Source: Bacteroidota bacterium
GTDB lineage: Bacteria > Bacteroidota > Rhodothermia > Rhodothermales > Bin80
DNA length: 45,239 nucleotides
NCBI GenBank assembly: GCA_026709335.1
Contig: JAPOTE010000062.1
Location: 1 to 45,239 of the forward strand
Direction: 5' to 3'
In this document: positions 1 through 9,575 of the stretch, piece by piece
Numbering within the stretch: the first letter of the stretch is position 1
Layout: the number at the start of each line of letters is the position of its first letter
Program-made: the position numbers and the translations under genes
Notes under the pieces: generated by a model
Told to the model about the DNA's origin: nothing
What the model saw: the letters and a program-made list of their open reading frames with translations, nothing else
Databases searched by the model: none

Positions 1-122
1 CAGATCTGAACGCGTCTGCAAATATCTTGGCCTCCGGGATTGGGGCTACTGGACGCGGGAGGGGCGTTTCCGTTAGGAACCCCATTGATCCGTCAAATGG
101 ATACGGTTACTCACGTATATAA
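1..122 (+). CDS. C-terminal end of a TnpB-like RNA-guided nuclease (partial, cut by window edge)
   Basis: Reading from base 3, an open frame of 39 codons ends at TAA 120-122. It begins DLNASANILASG and goes on with a Gly/Arg-rich tail. Asp-x-Asn-Ala-x-x-Asn-Ile is the usual last RuvC motif of IS200/IS605 and IS607 accessory TnpB proteins, where the Asp is catalytic, and a short variable tail normally follows. The rest of the gene lies outside the window, so intactness cannot be judged. The stop is only 12 bases before the glycogen phosphorylase start, so no complete transposon right end fits between the two genes. An alternative frame from base 2 ends at TAG near 96 and shows no recognisable motif. 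Confidence 0.6.
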   Translation, partial: DLNASANILASGIGATGRGRGVSVRNPIDPSNGYGYSRI

Positions 123-134
123 TTCCCATAAATA

Positions 135-2711
135 ATGATTCCCAAACCTGTACGTATTTTCACCAGTACCCCCTCTCTGCCTTCATCATTAGAGAGATTA
201 CAAGAACTGGCCTACAACGCTCGTTGGGCCTGGGATGATGACACTGTTGCCCTCTTCCAAAGGCTGGATGAAGAACTCTGGAACAGTTCTGGGCATAATC
301 CGGTGTTGATGTTGACACAACTGCCTGTATCTCGGCTGGAAGAACTTGCCAAAGATGAAGGCTTTGTCGCTCACCTCAACGAAGTGTGTGCTTCCTTTGA
401 CACCTATATGAAAGCGGACTCAACCTGGTATTCCCGCACACACAAAAACAATGGATTGCTGACAGCATATTTTTCAGCAGAATTTGGGGTTACAGAGTGC
501 GTTAAAATTTTCGCAGGAGGGCTTGGTGTACTTGCGGGTGACCATCTCAAGAGTGCCAGTGACCTTGGTATTCCAATAGTGGGCGTTGGCTTGATGTATC
601 AGCAGGGATATTTCAGCCAACATCTGGACGCAGACGGCTGGCAGAAAGAATCACATGTAGAGAATGATTTTGCCAACCTGCCGCTGATTCTCGAACATGA
701 TTCAAACGGCACGCCACTACAGGTAAGCGTTGAAATCGGTGAACGAACTGTATTTGCCAGAATCTGGCGACTACAGGTCGGACGAACTCCTCTTTACTTA
801 CTTGACACCAATTTCAATGCCAATGAGCATGATGAGGATCGAAATTTGACAGATTATCTCTATGGAGGGGGAAATGAACTTCGGATCCGACAAGAAATTA
901 TGCTCGGAATCGGAGGGTATCGAGCCTTACAGCTATTGGGAATCAAACCTCAGGTATTTCATCTGAATGAAGGCCACTCCGCTTTTCTGACATTGGATCG
1001 GACCAGTCAGTTGATGCAGGAACATAGTCTGTCTTTTGAAGAGGCTCGAACCGCTACTGCCGCAAGTGTTGTCTTTACTACGCATACTCCTGTTGAAGCA
1101 GGCCATGATCGATTTCCACCTGAATTGATGGACCGATACATGCTATCCTATGCTAAAAAATCACTGGGCCTGGATCGCCGTGAATTTATGGCACTTGGAA
1201 GGGAAGACCCAGACCAGGAGGAGGAATTTTTTGGGATGACAAAGCTCGCACTGCGTATGAGCAGCGCATGCAATGGAGTCGCCAGATTACACGGAGAAGT
1301 CAGTCGAGCTATGTGGCAAAACCTCTGGCCCTCCTTACCGGAAAACGAAGTCCCCATTGGCCATGTAACCAACGGAATTCACATATCATCCTGGATTTCC
1401 AGCTCACTGAAGCGGCATATTGATCGCTATGTTGGACCTCGCTGGCGAGAAGAAACGATCACCAAATCTCAATGGATGCATGCTGAGCAAATACCTGATG
1501 ATTTGCTGTGGCACATGCATTTTGCATGTAAAGAGCATCTAATCTTACAGGCACGTCGATCTCTGCAATCCCGACTGCTTCGACTTGAGGCACCTGCGAA
1601 AGACATTGCCCAGACAAAAACAATTCTTGACCCAAATGCTCTGACCATCGGGTTTGCCAGAAGATTTGCTACCTACAAACGCGCGAGCCTGTTTCTCAGG
1701 AATCTCGAGAGACTTACAAAGATTCTCACCAATCCTGCCTACCCGGTTCAGATCATTTTTGCAGGAAAAGCCCATCCCCGCGATCAACCCGGCAAGGAAT
1801 TGATCCAGAAGATTGTTGCTGCATCCCACACAGAGGCATTACGCAATCATATCGTTTTTCTGGAAGATTACGACATGGCGATTGCACGTGATCTTGTCCA
1901 GGGTGTGGATCTGTGGCTCAATACTCCGCGACGCCCCAGGGAAGCAAGTGGTACCAGTGGAATGAAAGCGGCGGCGAATGGGGGATTGAACCTCAGTATC
2001 CTGGATGGATGGTGGGATGAAGGTTATGATCCATCAATTGGCTGGTCCATCGGTAGCAGCGAAATCATTGAAAATTCTGACTATCAGGATGAACGGGACG
2101 CCGAAGATCTATATGATAAACTTGAACACGAGATTGTACCAATCTTCTATGAGCGTTCCTCCGAAGGACTACCCCTTGAATGGATTGCCCGCATGAAACG
2201 ATCCATTGCTGTTCACAGTAGCTTCTTCAACACACACCGAATGGTTCAGCAGTACGCCGAACAGGCCTACCTGATTGCCGCCGCTCGTACGAAGGAACTC
2301 TATGCCCGGGACATGGAAGGGGCACGTGCGCTATCTGATTGGGAACAGAAAATAAAAACGGCATGGCCTCACGTTCAGGTCCACGTCCATAAGAATGGTC
2401 CTCAAGGTCAGTTGCAGGTGGGAGCTTCCTTCTCGATCAGGGCTGATGTAATACTGGGCTCTCTCCTGCCCGAGGATGTAGAAGTGCAGTTGTACATGGG
2501 TCTCGTTGCAAATAATGGAGAAATTGTTGATGCAGTCGCCACGCCTATGAAACTGATGAAAGCTGGTGAGCACGATAACATCCACTCATACGAAATCGAT
2601 CACGTCACTTGCAATAGAAGCGGTGCCATCGGATACACAGTCCGCGTTCTCCCAAAACGAGGGAATCACACTCTGCTGCGCTGCTCTCAGCTCATGACTT
2701 GGGCTCAGTGA
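135..2711 (+). CDS. glgP: Alpha-glucan (glycogen/maltodextrin) phosphorylase, GT35
   Basis: An 858-residue cytoplasmic enzyme that releases glucose-1-phosphate from alpha-1,4-glucans by phosphorolysis. The N-terminal ~110 residues match the extra domain (DUF3417) of the bacterial/archaeal GlgP subfamily, with the typical start around NARWAWDDDTVALF. The substrate-site HLNEGHSAF and the PLP-lysine segment EASGTSGMKAAANGG (Lys about 611) are present, as are the TTHTPVEAGHDRF and ATYKR motifs. Length agrees with this subfamily. The ATG follows an A-rich leader (cccataaata) without a clear Shine-Dalgarno, as is common in Bacteroidota-like genomes. The gene converges with the minus-strand gene downstream, overlapping by 7 bases. 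No other glycogen genes are seen here, so storage versus maltodextrin use cannot be decided. Confidence 0.93.
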   Translation: MIPKPVRIFTSTPSLPSSLERLQELAYNARWAWDDDTVALFQRLDEELWNSSGHNPVLMLTQLPVSRLEELAKDEGFVAHLNEVCASFDTYMKADSTWYSRTHKNNGLLTAYFSAEFGVTECVKIFAGGLGVLAGDHLKSASDLGIPIVGVGLMYQQGYFSQHLDADGWQKESHVENDFANLPLILEHDSNGTPLQVSVEIGERTVFARIWRLQVGRTPLYLLDTNFNANEHDEDRNLTDYLYGGGNELRIRQEIMLGIGGYRALQLLGIKPQVFHLNEGHSAFLTLDRTSQLMQEHSLSFEEARTATAASVVFTTHTPVEAGHDRFPPELMDRYMLSYAKKSLGLDRREFMALGREDPDQEEEFFGMTKLALRMSSACNGVARLHGEVSRAMWQNLWPSLPENEVPIGHVTNGIHISSWISSSLKRHIDRYVGPRWREETITKSQWMHAEQIPDDLLWHMHFACKEHLILQARRSLQSRLLRLEAPAKDIAQTKTILDPNALTIGFARRFATYKRASLFLRNLERLTKILTNPAYPVQIIFAGKAHPRDQPGKELIQKIVAASHTEALRNHIVFLEDYDMAIARDLVQGVDLWLNTPRRPREASGTSGMKAAANGGLNLSILDGWWDEGYDPSIGWSIGSSEIIENSDYQDERDAEDLYDKLEHEIVPIFYERSSEGLPLEWIARMKRSIAVHSSFFNTHRMVQQYAEQAYLIAAARTKELYARDMEGARALSDWEQKIKTAWPHVQVHVHKNGPQGQLQVGASFSIRADVILGSLLPEDVEVQLYMGLVANNGEIVDAVATPMKLMKAGEHDNIHSYEIDHVTCNRSGAIGYTVRVLPKRGNHTLLRCSQLMTWAQ

Positions 2712-3490
2712 GTACCGTATTCTTCAAGCGAAGCAAGATCCATCCAATTGGGATCCTCAAATACTGAATCAGGCAGGTCCGGGTAAACTCCGAGATTCGT
2801 GATCGTTCGGATATTTGACTCGTCCTCTACATCTGTTCGGGTATCCGCTAGAAGGATTCCGTCATAGCTTTTATACCCTTCCCAGGTTCCAGTGAAATTG
2901 GGTTCGTCTGCATCAGCATTTGCATAGAAAGACCACTGCTGAACCAGGTTTTTCTCTTTACCTACGTACACGTCATATCCGTTATTCGGCGTGACCCCTA
3001 CACCATCAAACCTTAGAGTCAAAACATATGCTTCCTCACCATTCGCCATTAGCTCTTCCCCTTTATACCCCAGCGTGACTCCCGAATCTTTAAGCTTGTA
3101 TGGCATCATAAGCCAGTAACCTGCATTAATCCAGTCTCTGTGAGCACTAGCAAGATATTCATCCGCATCTACAATCTCATTGCCATTGGTGAAGGCATGC
3201 CCCTCCATGGTATGGATATTCATGAGTACAACCGTACTGTCTCCCTGCCATCGAAATCTACCCGTCCACTTATCCCACACATGATCTTCTCCAAAGAGAG
3301 TCCAGCTCAAGTGACGGACCTGATCCCATGCTGCACGCCCTCCCATGTTTGCCATCACCTGATCTGCAATTTCTATGGCACGAGGATCGGAGGCATCCAT
3401 ATTGAATCCCTCCATCGGGGGATTTGGAGTATCCTGTGCAAACGCCAGGGTTGGCAATAGAAAAACGAAAAGTACGGGTAGATATTTCAT
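2705..3490 (-). CDS. Exported protein of unknown function
   Basis: A 261-residue protein beginning MKYLPVLFVFLLPTLAFAQ, a clear Sec signal peptide with an AFAQ cleavage site. This is why the ATG at 3490 is preferred over the upstream possibility at 3523. The mature part has alternating beta-rich sequence with many Trp/Asp/Gly, for example DQVMANMGGRAAW near residue 45. It resembles the lipoprotein-localisation-factor-like (LolA/VioE-type) folds often annotated as hypothetical in Bacteroidota, but no catalytic motif is visible. The stop overlaps the end of glgP by 7 bases in convergent orientation, so antisense interference between the 3' ends is possible. Function is not assigned. Confidence 0.8.
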   Translation of the reverse strand: MKYLPVLFVFLLPTLAFAQDTPNPPMEGFNMDASDPRAIEIADQVMANMGGRAAWDQVRHLSWTLFGEDHVWDKWTGRFRWQGDSTVVLMNIHTMEGHAFTNGNEIVDADEYLASAHRDWINAGYWLMMPYKLKDSGVTLGYKGEELMANGEEAYVLTLRFDGVGVTPNNGYDVYVGKEKNLVQQWSFYANADADEPNFTGTWEGYKSYDGILLADTRTDVEDESNIRTITNLGVYPDLPDSVFEDPNWMDLASLEEYGTH

Positions 3491-3827
3491 GGTTAGATAT
3501 TTCGCTGGAGTTATAATCTGCACTGAAAATATTATGAGGTGGATCTTGTTCCCGGATCACTTGCATACCAACTATCTTCATGTCCCTGCACATTACAGTA
3601 CAGAGAGCATAGACTTGGATTCCTCCACATACTTGGCAAGGTCCCTAAGTAGTGCCCGTCCAGAAAATACCCAAACGAATTGAACGAAATCTTTGGAAGC
3701 ACTTCTGCTGCCGAATCAGTGATCTCATACTTCGCAGACAGATTTGCCGGAATAACACAATTCCTGTGAATGAAACAAGAAATGAAATAAAAAGTACTGT
3801 ACTGCGGAAATTTATTCAGTAAAAAGT
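3491..3827. other. Divergent intergenic region
   Basis: A 337-base spacer between the minus-strand exported protein and the plus-strand ATPase pair. It must hold the promoters of both. I see no convincing gene; the short frames here have no recognisable motif. The last 50 bases are strongly A-rich before the ATPase ATG and contain the 11-base inverted repeat listed separately. Confidence 0.6.
3793..3803. promoter_or_regulatory. Short inverted repeat upstream of the ATPase pair
   Basis: AGTAC-T-GTACT is a perfect 5+1+5 inverted repeat, 24 bases before the ATG at 3828. Position and symmetry would suit an operator, but an element this short can arise by chance. Confidence 0.25.
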
Positions 3828-5180
3828 ATGAGCAGACAAATTTTTGAGCGATCTCATGTAAGTCGCCTCTTCAAGGAGTTATCAAGAAAGGAGCACACCT
3901 CAATAATAGCCATCAATGGCCCCCGACAGGTGGGAAAGACAACAATTGCTCTTCAGGTCCGCCAAAAGTTGATTAAGTCGAAGATCCCGTGCTGGTATAT
4001 ACCAATGGATGATTTCAATTCTGATGAATCCGACTGGTTTAGAATCAGATCGGATGATGGTAACCTAAGAGTTGGAGGCAATTTTGACGATTCTTTTGAT
4101 ACAGGTACAATTATGGCGGCGGGAGCCTCACCCGATGAACAAATACTTGTCGAAATTTGGAAAGCAGCTCGTCGAGAATCTATGAAGTCAGAGCGGGGAT
4201 TGGTTCTTATGATTGACGAAATCCAAATTATTCCACGCTGGTCAAACATTGTAAAGGGACTTTGGGATACCGACCGAAGGGAGGAGTATCCACTTCAAAT
4301 AGTGATTTTAGGATCTGCCCCCTGGCAATTGATGATCGGGCGGAATGAAAGTCTTGCAGGTCGCTTCGATTCTTATCGAATCACACATTGGTCACTTCCT
4401 GAAATGACCCAAGCTTTTGGGCTCACGATTGAGCAATTTATGTTTTTTGGGGGCTACCCCGAACCCTTCAGGCGTGAACCAAAAGGAATAACGCTACGCC
4501 GGTGGCGAAACTACATTCTTAACTCAATAATGACCCCCGTCATTGAACGGGATATCATGGGACTAAAGCGTATCAATAATCCCGCTCTGATGCATCAATT
4601 GATTGATTTCGCATCACGCTATTCTGGGCAAATTATTTCCTACAACAAGCTGCTGAGCAAACTCCAGGATAAAGGCAATGCAACCACACTGGCAGACTAT
4701 CTAAAATTACTGTCTGATGCAGGCCTGATTGTGGCCCTGGATCAATACTCAAAATCTCCGTACCGAAGCAGAAACAGTTCCCCGAAACTCAACGTTCTAA
4801 ATACGGCGCTCATGACGGCTACATCCGGTTATTCTTTTCATGAGGCACAGGCCGACCGATCCTTTTGGGGACGCATCGTTGAAAGTGCCGTAGGGGCACA
4901 TTTACAGAATACCAAGGATACTGCGACCCACATTCACTATTGGAGGCGCGATAGTGGAAAGTATGAAGTCGATTTCGTCATTTCCCGTGGACCCCATTTA
5001 CTGGGAGTGGAAGTGAAGAGTGGCAATACACAAGCACGTCGAGGTTTGGACGAATTCAAAGCTCGCTCCAAAAATGCCAGAATAATGGAGGTAGGCCCAA
5101 GCGCGAACGCGATCCCATTCAATGAATTTTTTTCGCTTACCGCCGACGAATGGATTGAAGAAAAATGTGTGAGATTGTAA
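3828..5180 (+). CDS. AAA_14-type ATPase with C-terminal DUF4143 (PD-(D/E)XK-like)
   Basis: A 450-residue protein. The P-loop GPRQVGKTT is at residues 31-39 and the Walker B MIDEIQ has D130-E131, followed by ILGSAPW as sensor 1. This order is typical of the ATPase + DUF4143 family. The C-terminal part (about 230-420) is DUF4143-like and ends in a restriction-endonuclease-type core: D382 in YEVDF, then E395 and K397 in GVEVKSG. No signal peptide or membrane segment is seen. Family members are widespread, often horizontally transferred, and mostly of unknown role. The stop lies inside the next gene (16-base overlap), so the two are almost certainly co-translated. Whether it regulates, loads or cuts is not known; a defence or toxin-antitoxin-like role is inference. 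Confidence 0.88.
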   Translation: MSRQIFERSHVSRLFKELSRKEHTSIIAINGPRQVGKTTIALQVRQKLIKSKIPCWYIPMDDFNSDESDWFRIRSDDGNLRVGGNFDDSFDTGTIMAAGASPDEQILVEIWKAARRESMKSERGLVLMIDEIQIIPRWSNIVKGLWDTDRREEYPLQIVILGSAPWQLMIGRNESLAGRFDSYRITHWSLPEMTQAFGLTIEQFMFFGGYPEPFRREPKGITLRRWRNYILNSIMTPVIERDIMGLKRINNPALMHQLIDFASRYSGQIISYNKLLSKLQDKGNATTLADYLKLLSDAGLIVALDQYSKSPYRSRNSSPKLNVLNTALMTATSGYSFHEAQADRSFWGRIVESAVGAHLQNTKDTATHIHYWRRDSGKYEVDFVISRGPHLLGVEVKSGNTQARRGLDEFKARSKNARIMEVGPSANAIPFNEFFSLTADEWIEEKCVRL

Positions 5181-8100
5181 AGCGTTCCGTAAGTCTGATT
5201 AAACCAGAAAGCGATGAACGTTGCAAAAAACCTGATTTAACATTAAGTGATTTCAAATCTGCTCCTGGCTATGTGCTTCTGGGAGAGCCCGGGATGGGAA
5301 AGAGTACCGAGTTTACAGCGGAAGCTAAACGAGTTGGAGCTCCAGATCCCATATCTGCCCGAGAATTCATCAAAGCAAGCCCAAAGCAGATAAAGGATCC
5401 CATTTTCATTGACGGCCTTGATGAGACGCGTGTCGGTGTCGGAGATCCAAAATCAGTGATAGACACAATCATTGCCCGTTTAAAGGCCTTAGGTAGCCCC
5501 CAATTTCGTTTGTCGTGTCGCTCTCTCAGCTGGTTGGGAACCGGAGTAGACCAGAAAGCACTTAATTCTCTTGCTGGCCTAGAAGAAATCCCGGTAATGC
5601 GACTGAATGCACTGAACTACGACAATATTTGGAAGATTATCTCTGCACACAATACCAATCCGGAAGAATTCATTCGGAATGCCCGTGAGTATAATATGGA
5701 CTTCTTTCTCAGCAACCCACAATTACTCACCTTTCTACTCAAATCCGTAAGGAATTGCAGATGGCCAAGCACCCCCAAGAAGGCCTTTGAGAATGCTTGT
5801 ACGGAACTGGTAAGGGAGCGAAATAGCGAGCAACGTGACGCACATTCATCCTCAGCATTGCCCACCCAAAAATCCATTCTCAGTGCGGCTGGACAGCTTT
5901 TCGCGCTCATGTTGATTACAAATAAGGCGGGGTGGTCAACAGAAGCTACGGAAGATCACGAGGTTCTCTCTCTGAGGGATTTCGATACTGAGGATTGTTT
6001 TGTATTTCGCGAGGCATTTAACTCAAGACTATTTAAAGACGGCCCTTCTTACCGAATTCCAATCCACCGGCTCACAGCAGAGTTTTTGGGCGCCCGATAT
6101 CTGGATGAGAAAATCCGGAACGGCGTGAGTGTTCGGCGTATCTTCGCTCTTCTCACGGGATATGATGGGGCTCCGTTTCCCGACCTTCGTGGGCTCACTG
6201 CCTGGCTCGCAGCCTTCAACCCTCAAACAAGAGCGATTTTGATTCATGCAGATCCCATTGCCCTAGCATTCAACGGAGACACAAGTGATTTCAATCCCGG
6301 AGAGCGGAAAAATCTATTTGTGAACCTTGGCCGTTGCACTGATCTGGCTGATGCATGGCCTTCTGAATCTGCTCTTGGTGCTTTGGCAGGCACCGAGGGG
6401 ATATCATTTATCTGGGAGTTAACGAAGTCGCCAGAACGATCGGAGAACAAACAAATACTAGTTCATCATCTGCTTCGCAGCGTTTCACAGATTCATTCCG
6501 GAATGGAAGTGAACGGGGTAGGCATCGCCGAAAACCAATCCGAGATTGATCGCAATAATCTGATAGAGATCATTTATGACCCCAGTTGGGAAGATTATAT
6601 CCGCTGCGAAGCACTTCATGTATTAGATCGAGTACTCGTCGACAATCCACGTCATGGCTCCATTTTTAGAGGGCTTCTCACGGATATGAAGGAAGATCGC
6701 CTGACAGATATCAGAAATGATCTGAGAGGCATCCTGCTGAATCAAATGTATCCGGAGGAATTGCAGCCCAAAGAAGTGTGGGATTACTTAATAGACGGAA
6801 TGGTTCCATTCCGATATAATGCCTACTTGGAGTTCTGGGATCAGTTAATTGATAGATCATCGGAAAGCCAAATCAAAGAACTACTCGATTCACTGTGTGA
6901 TCAGGCTTCCGAAATAATCCCGAGGCTAGTGAACCATAGAGCATCTAATGTTGTGCTCAATCTCGTCGTCCAAGGCCTGAATTTGTTTGGAGATAGATTA
7001 TCCATACCAGACCTTCATCGCTGGTTCAATTTAGTCAAATTGGACGTTCAATCACTTCAGCTGATTCCGATACTTAGCTTCCTTGAACAGGGTGATCGGA
7101 CAGTTGGCCAAGCGAATGCAGCGATCCGCGATTGGTTGGGCAAACGTGAAAAAGCTCGACGTACACTCATTGAATATGATCTGATCGTGCAGGAATCAGA
7201 AATAGAGCCTAATGCTGCGGCAGGTCTAAAGTTCGTTGGAACGAATGTCTCCGTTGATTTTCGTTCCTGGTGTCTTCGACGCGCATCAAACCTTTGGGAC
7301 ACAAACCCCAAGGTGGCTGAGAGGCTCGCATGGTGGTCTGTTTTGGACCAGAAAGGATGGGAACAACCACTATCTGACGACGAGATAGCAAAGATCGTTT
7401 CGGGTATCCCAGGTCTACGCGAATGGAACCGGAAGAGGCTGGATAATAGGGCCAAACAGAAGCGGGAGGATATCAATCGGGGAAAAGAACGCAAGCAATC
7501 AATAGAGAATCCCCCTAAACGAAATCATGAATGGCTGGAACATATTCGTCGACAAAAACCCGAATTAAAAAATGGAACCTGCCCACCTTCGCTACTCCAC
7601 CATCTTGCTCAAAAATACTTTGATGGCTTGACTACCGAAGAGAGAGATTCGAAGAGCCACTTGGTGTCCTATCTGAATGATGACCTGAGCCTCGCGGAAG
7701 CGACACTGGCAGGATTTCGTAGCCTGTTGGATCGTGATGGCATACCGAACCTCGATAAGATTGCCCAACTCCATGAGGCTCGACGGATATCATACTTTAC
7801 GTTGCCTTTTCTCGCGGCCATGGAAGAAGAAAAAGAAGATCTGTTGAGCCGCATGTCTGAAGACCAGAAGAGAAGGGCTCTCGGATTTTACCTTATTGCG
7901 AACCTGCCCCGTCATTGCATTGATCCCGCAACCAATTCCCTTGTCCATTTCAATCACATCCCGTTGTGGTATGAATATGCTCTTAACCACTACCCTAAAG
8001 TCGTTGCCGATGCACTGATCTCGGTCCATAATGCAAGTGTTCGAGCCAAAACCCCACCGAATCAGCACCTGTATGACCTAGCTTTTGACATCAAATACGC

Positions 8101-9331
8101 TCACGTAGCCACGTATGCTGTGAGGCATATGTTCACAGTTTTTCCGACCAGATGTGTTGGGCATCAATTGGAATCTCTTCGCGTGGCCCTGTGGAGCGCT
8201 ATTATGGCAGGAGGCATGTCAATCACAGAATTAAAGAAGCTTGTCTTGAAGCGACTGAACCGTATTAGTATGGACTTAGGTCAGCGAGCTCAATGGCTCT
8301 GTGCAGGGCTTTTTGCATCGAGAGATCAGTGTCTCCCACTACTGGAGGACTTCCTCTCCGCAGGCCGTGAATCTCGCATACATTATGTATTTGAATTTCT
8401 CGTTCCTGGCGGAGGTAAGCGTTCCATCTTGGAAGATGTAACCAAATGGAATTCTCGAGAACTTACCCAACTAATCCGAGCATTAGGAAATCGGCTTCCC
8501 TGTCCAAATTTTTCTGAAGGACTCCGCCTGATTGGCGATCAGGATTTTGATAGCCGTGAATATAAATTCTCTCTCGAGCGATGGCTTCAGGTACTCACCG
8601 AACGTATTGACGACGAGGCGGTGAAGGTACTTTCTTCGCTAGTTACGGAGCCAACCCTGGCTGCCTGGAAACCGGAAATCACCCGTGCACAGCAGGAGCA
8701 AGGCCGCAGGTGGCGAACAACCAAACGATTTGATCTCAGCTTGGAAGAAGTTCAGAGATCTCTCCAAGGTGGACATCCTGTAAGTGTTGCAGACCTTGCC
8801 GCTCTTACAACAGATGTCTTGGAGGAATTGACAAACCATATACGCAATTCCTCAACCAATGACTGGCAACAATACTGGGAACGAGATCCATCATCTCCTA
8901 ACAAATACGGAAAACCCAAGCATGAGAATGATTGTCGAGATATATTACTCTCAGGTTTAAATCTAAAACTTGAAGTTTTTAATGTTAATGCGTCACCTGA
9001 GCCGCAATATGCGGGAGAAAAGAGAGCAGGTATTCTTGTATCCTACGGCTTGAATTTCGTGGTTCCCGTGGAGATTAAAAAGAATCAGAGTATCGATATT
9101 TGGCGTGGGATTCCTGAGCAACTCGTTAAAAAATATACTCGGAATCTGAAAACTGAAGGCTACGGTATCTATGTGGTACTCTGGTTTGGTGCCGAGTACA
9201 TGAAAATTGTAGCACCACAGGGAGGGTTCCCAAAAAATCCTCAAGAGCTGAAGAGTTTACTGAAAAAGCATCTCAATCCCATTCTCAAAGAAAAAATCCA
9301 TGTCATCGTCATTGATGTAAGTCGTAAATAG
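5165..9331 (+). CDS. Large NACHT/STAND-like NTPase with helical repeats and C-terminal PD-(D/E)XK-like domain
   Basis: A 1388-residue protein whose ATG lies inside the end of the preceding ATPase gene. The P-loop GEPGMGKST is at residues 40-48 and the Walker B IFIDGLDET at 80-88. The hhhhDGLDE form, followed by LSCRSLSW, is the signature of NACHT-like STAND NTPases. The long middle (about 300-1200) is helical and Leu/Trp-rich, resembling HEAT/ARM-type sensor repeats, with a Lys/Arg/Glu-rich stretch near 760-790. The last ~130 residues contain VPVEIKKN (E1303, K1305) and GYGIYVVLWFG, like a nuclease of the PD-(D/E)XK fold; the acidic residue expected about 14 positions earlier is Gly1289. Unlike Avs proteins, the NTPase is at the N-terminus and the possible effector at the C-terminus. 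An antiphage role is inferred from architecture and neighbours. Confidence 0.82.
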   Translation: MCEIVKRSVSLIKPESDERCKKPDLTLSDFKSAPGYVLLGEPGMGKSTEFTAEAKRVGAPDPISAREFIKASPKQIKDPIFIDGLDETRVGVGDPKSVIDTIIARLKALGSPQFRLSCRSLSWLGTGVDQKALNSLAGLEEIPVMRLNALNYDNIWKIISAHNTNPEEFIRNAREYNMDFFLSNPQLLTFLLKSVRNCRWPSTPKKAFENACTELVRERNSEQRDAHSSSALPTQKSILSAAGQLFALMLITNKAGWSTEATEDHEVLSLRDFDTEDCFVFREAFNSRLFKDGPSYRIPIHRLTAEFLGARYLDEKIRNGVSVRRIFALLTGYDGAPFPDLRGLTAWLAAFNPQTRAILIHADPIALAFNGDTSDFNPGERKNLFVNLGRCTDLADAWPSESALGALAGTEGISFIWELTKSPERSENKQILVHHLLRSVSQIHSGMEVNGVGIAENQSEIDRNNLIEIIYDPSWEDYIRCEALHVLDRVLVDNPRHGSIFRGLLTDMKEDRLTDIRNDLRGILLNQMYPEELQPKEVWDYLIDGMVPFRYNAYLEFWDQLIDRSSESQIKELLDSLCDQASEIIPRLVNHRASNVVLNLVVQGLNLFGDRLSIPDLHRWFNLVKLDVQSLQLIPILSFLEQGDRTVGQANAAIRDWLGKREKARRTLIEYDLIVQESEIEPNAAAGLKFVGTNVSVDFRSWCLRRASNLWDTNPKVAERLAWWSVLDQKGWEQPLSDDEIAKIVSGIPGLREWNRKRLDNRAKQKREDINRGKERKQSIENPPKRNHEWLEHIRRQKPELKNGTCPPSLLHHLAQKYFDGLTTEERDSKSHLVSYLNDDLSLAEATLAGFRSLLDRDGIPNLDKIAQLHEARRISYFTLPFLAAMEEEKEDLLSRMSEDQKRRALGFYLIANLPRHCIDPATNSLVHFNHIPLWYEYALNHYPKVVADALISVHNASVRAKTPPNQHLYDLAFDIKYAHVATYAVRHMFTVFPTRCVGHQLESLRVALWSAIMAGGMSITELKKLVLKRLNRISMDLGQRAQWLCAGLFASRDQCLPLLEDFLSAGRESRIHYVFEFLVPGGGKRSILEDVTKWNSRELTQLIRALGNRLPCPNFSEGLRLIGDQDFDSREYKFSLERWLQVLTERIDDEAVKVLSSLVTEPTLAAWKPEITRAQQEQGRRWRTTKRFDLSLEEVQRSLQGGHPVSVADLAALTTDVLEELTNHIRNSSTNDWQQYWERDPSSPNKYGKPKHENDCRDILLSGLNLKLEVFNVNASPEPQYAGEKRAGILVSYGLNFVVPVEIKKNQSIDIWRGIPEQLVKKYTRNLKTEGYGIYVVLWFGAEYMKIVAPQGGFPKNPQELKSLLKKHLNPILKEKIHVIVIDVSRK

Positions 9332-9492
9332 TCGTCACGAGGAGTAGATTATTTAGATCTTATACGAGAATAATATTTAAACCTTCCCCTCTTGGTATAG
9401 GATGAAAAACTCCATGTACATCCAAAAGCAAATAATCATTAGACAGTCAAGGGCTCCCACTAGCCCAGTTTCGTCCGTCAAGTTCAAGATCT

Positions 9493-9519
9493 TCCGGAGT
9501 CATTTAATGTGACTCCGGA
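9493..9519. terminator. Perfect 10-bp hairpin after the NACHT gene
   Basis: TCCGGAGTCA (9493-9502) pairs with TGACTCCGGA (9510-9519) across a 7-base loop. It lies about 160 bases after the NACHT gene stop and 57 bases beyond the 3' end of the minus-strand relic, so it could end transcription from either side. No U-tract follows on either strand, so a processed 3' end or a mobile-element remnant is also possible. The rest of 9332-9575 shows no gene. Confidence 0.4.
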
Positions 9520-9575
9520 GCGGTGATTGCTTTTGGTGGATTCTCTGTTCTGCGCTGTTTTCTTTGATTGTTCTC

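Noticed and set aside
7057-7494. 145-codon minus frame inside the NACHT gene
   Set aside because: Shadow of a continuous 1388-codon gene.
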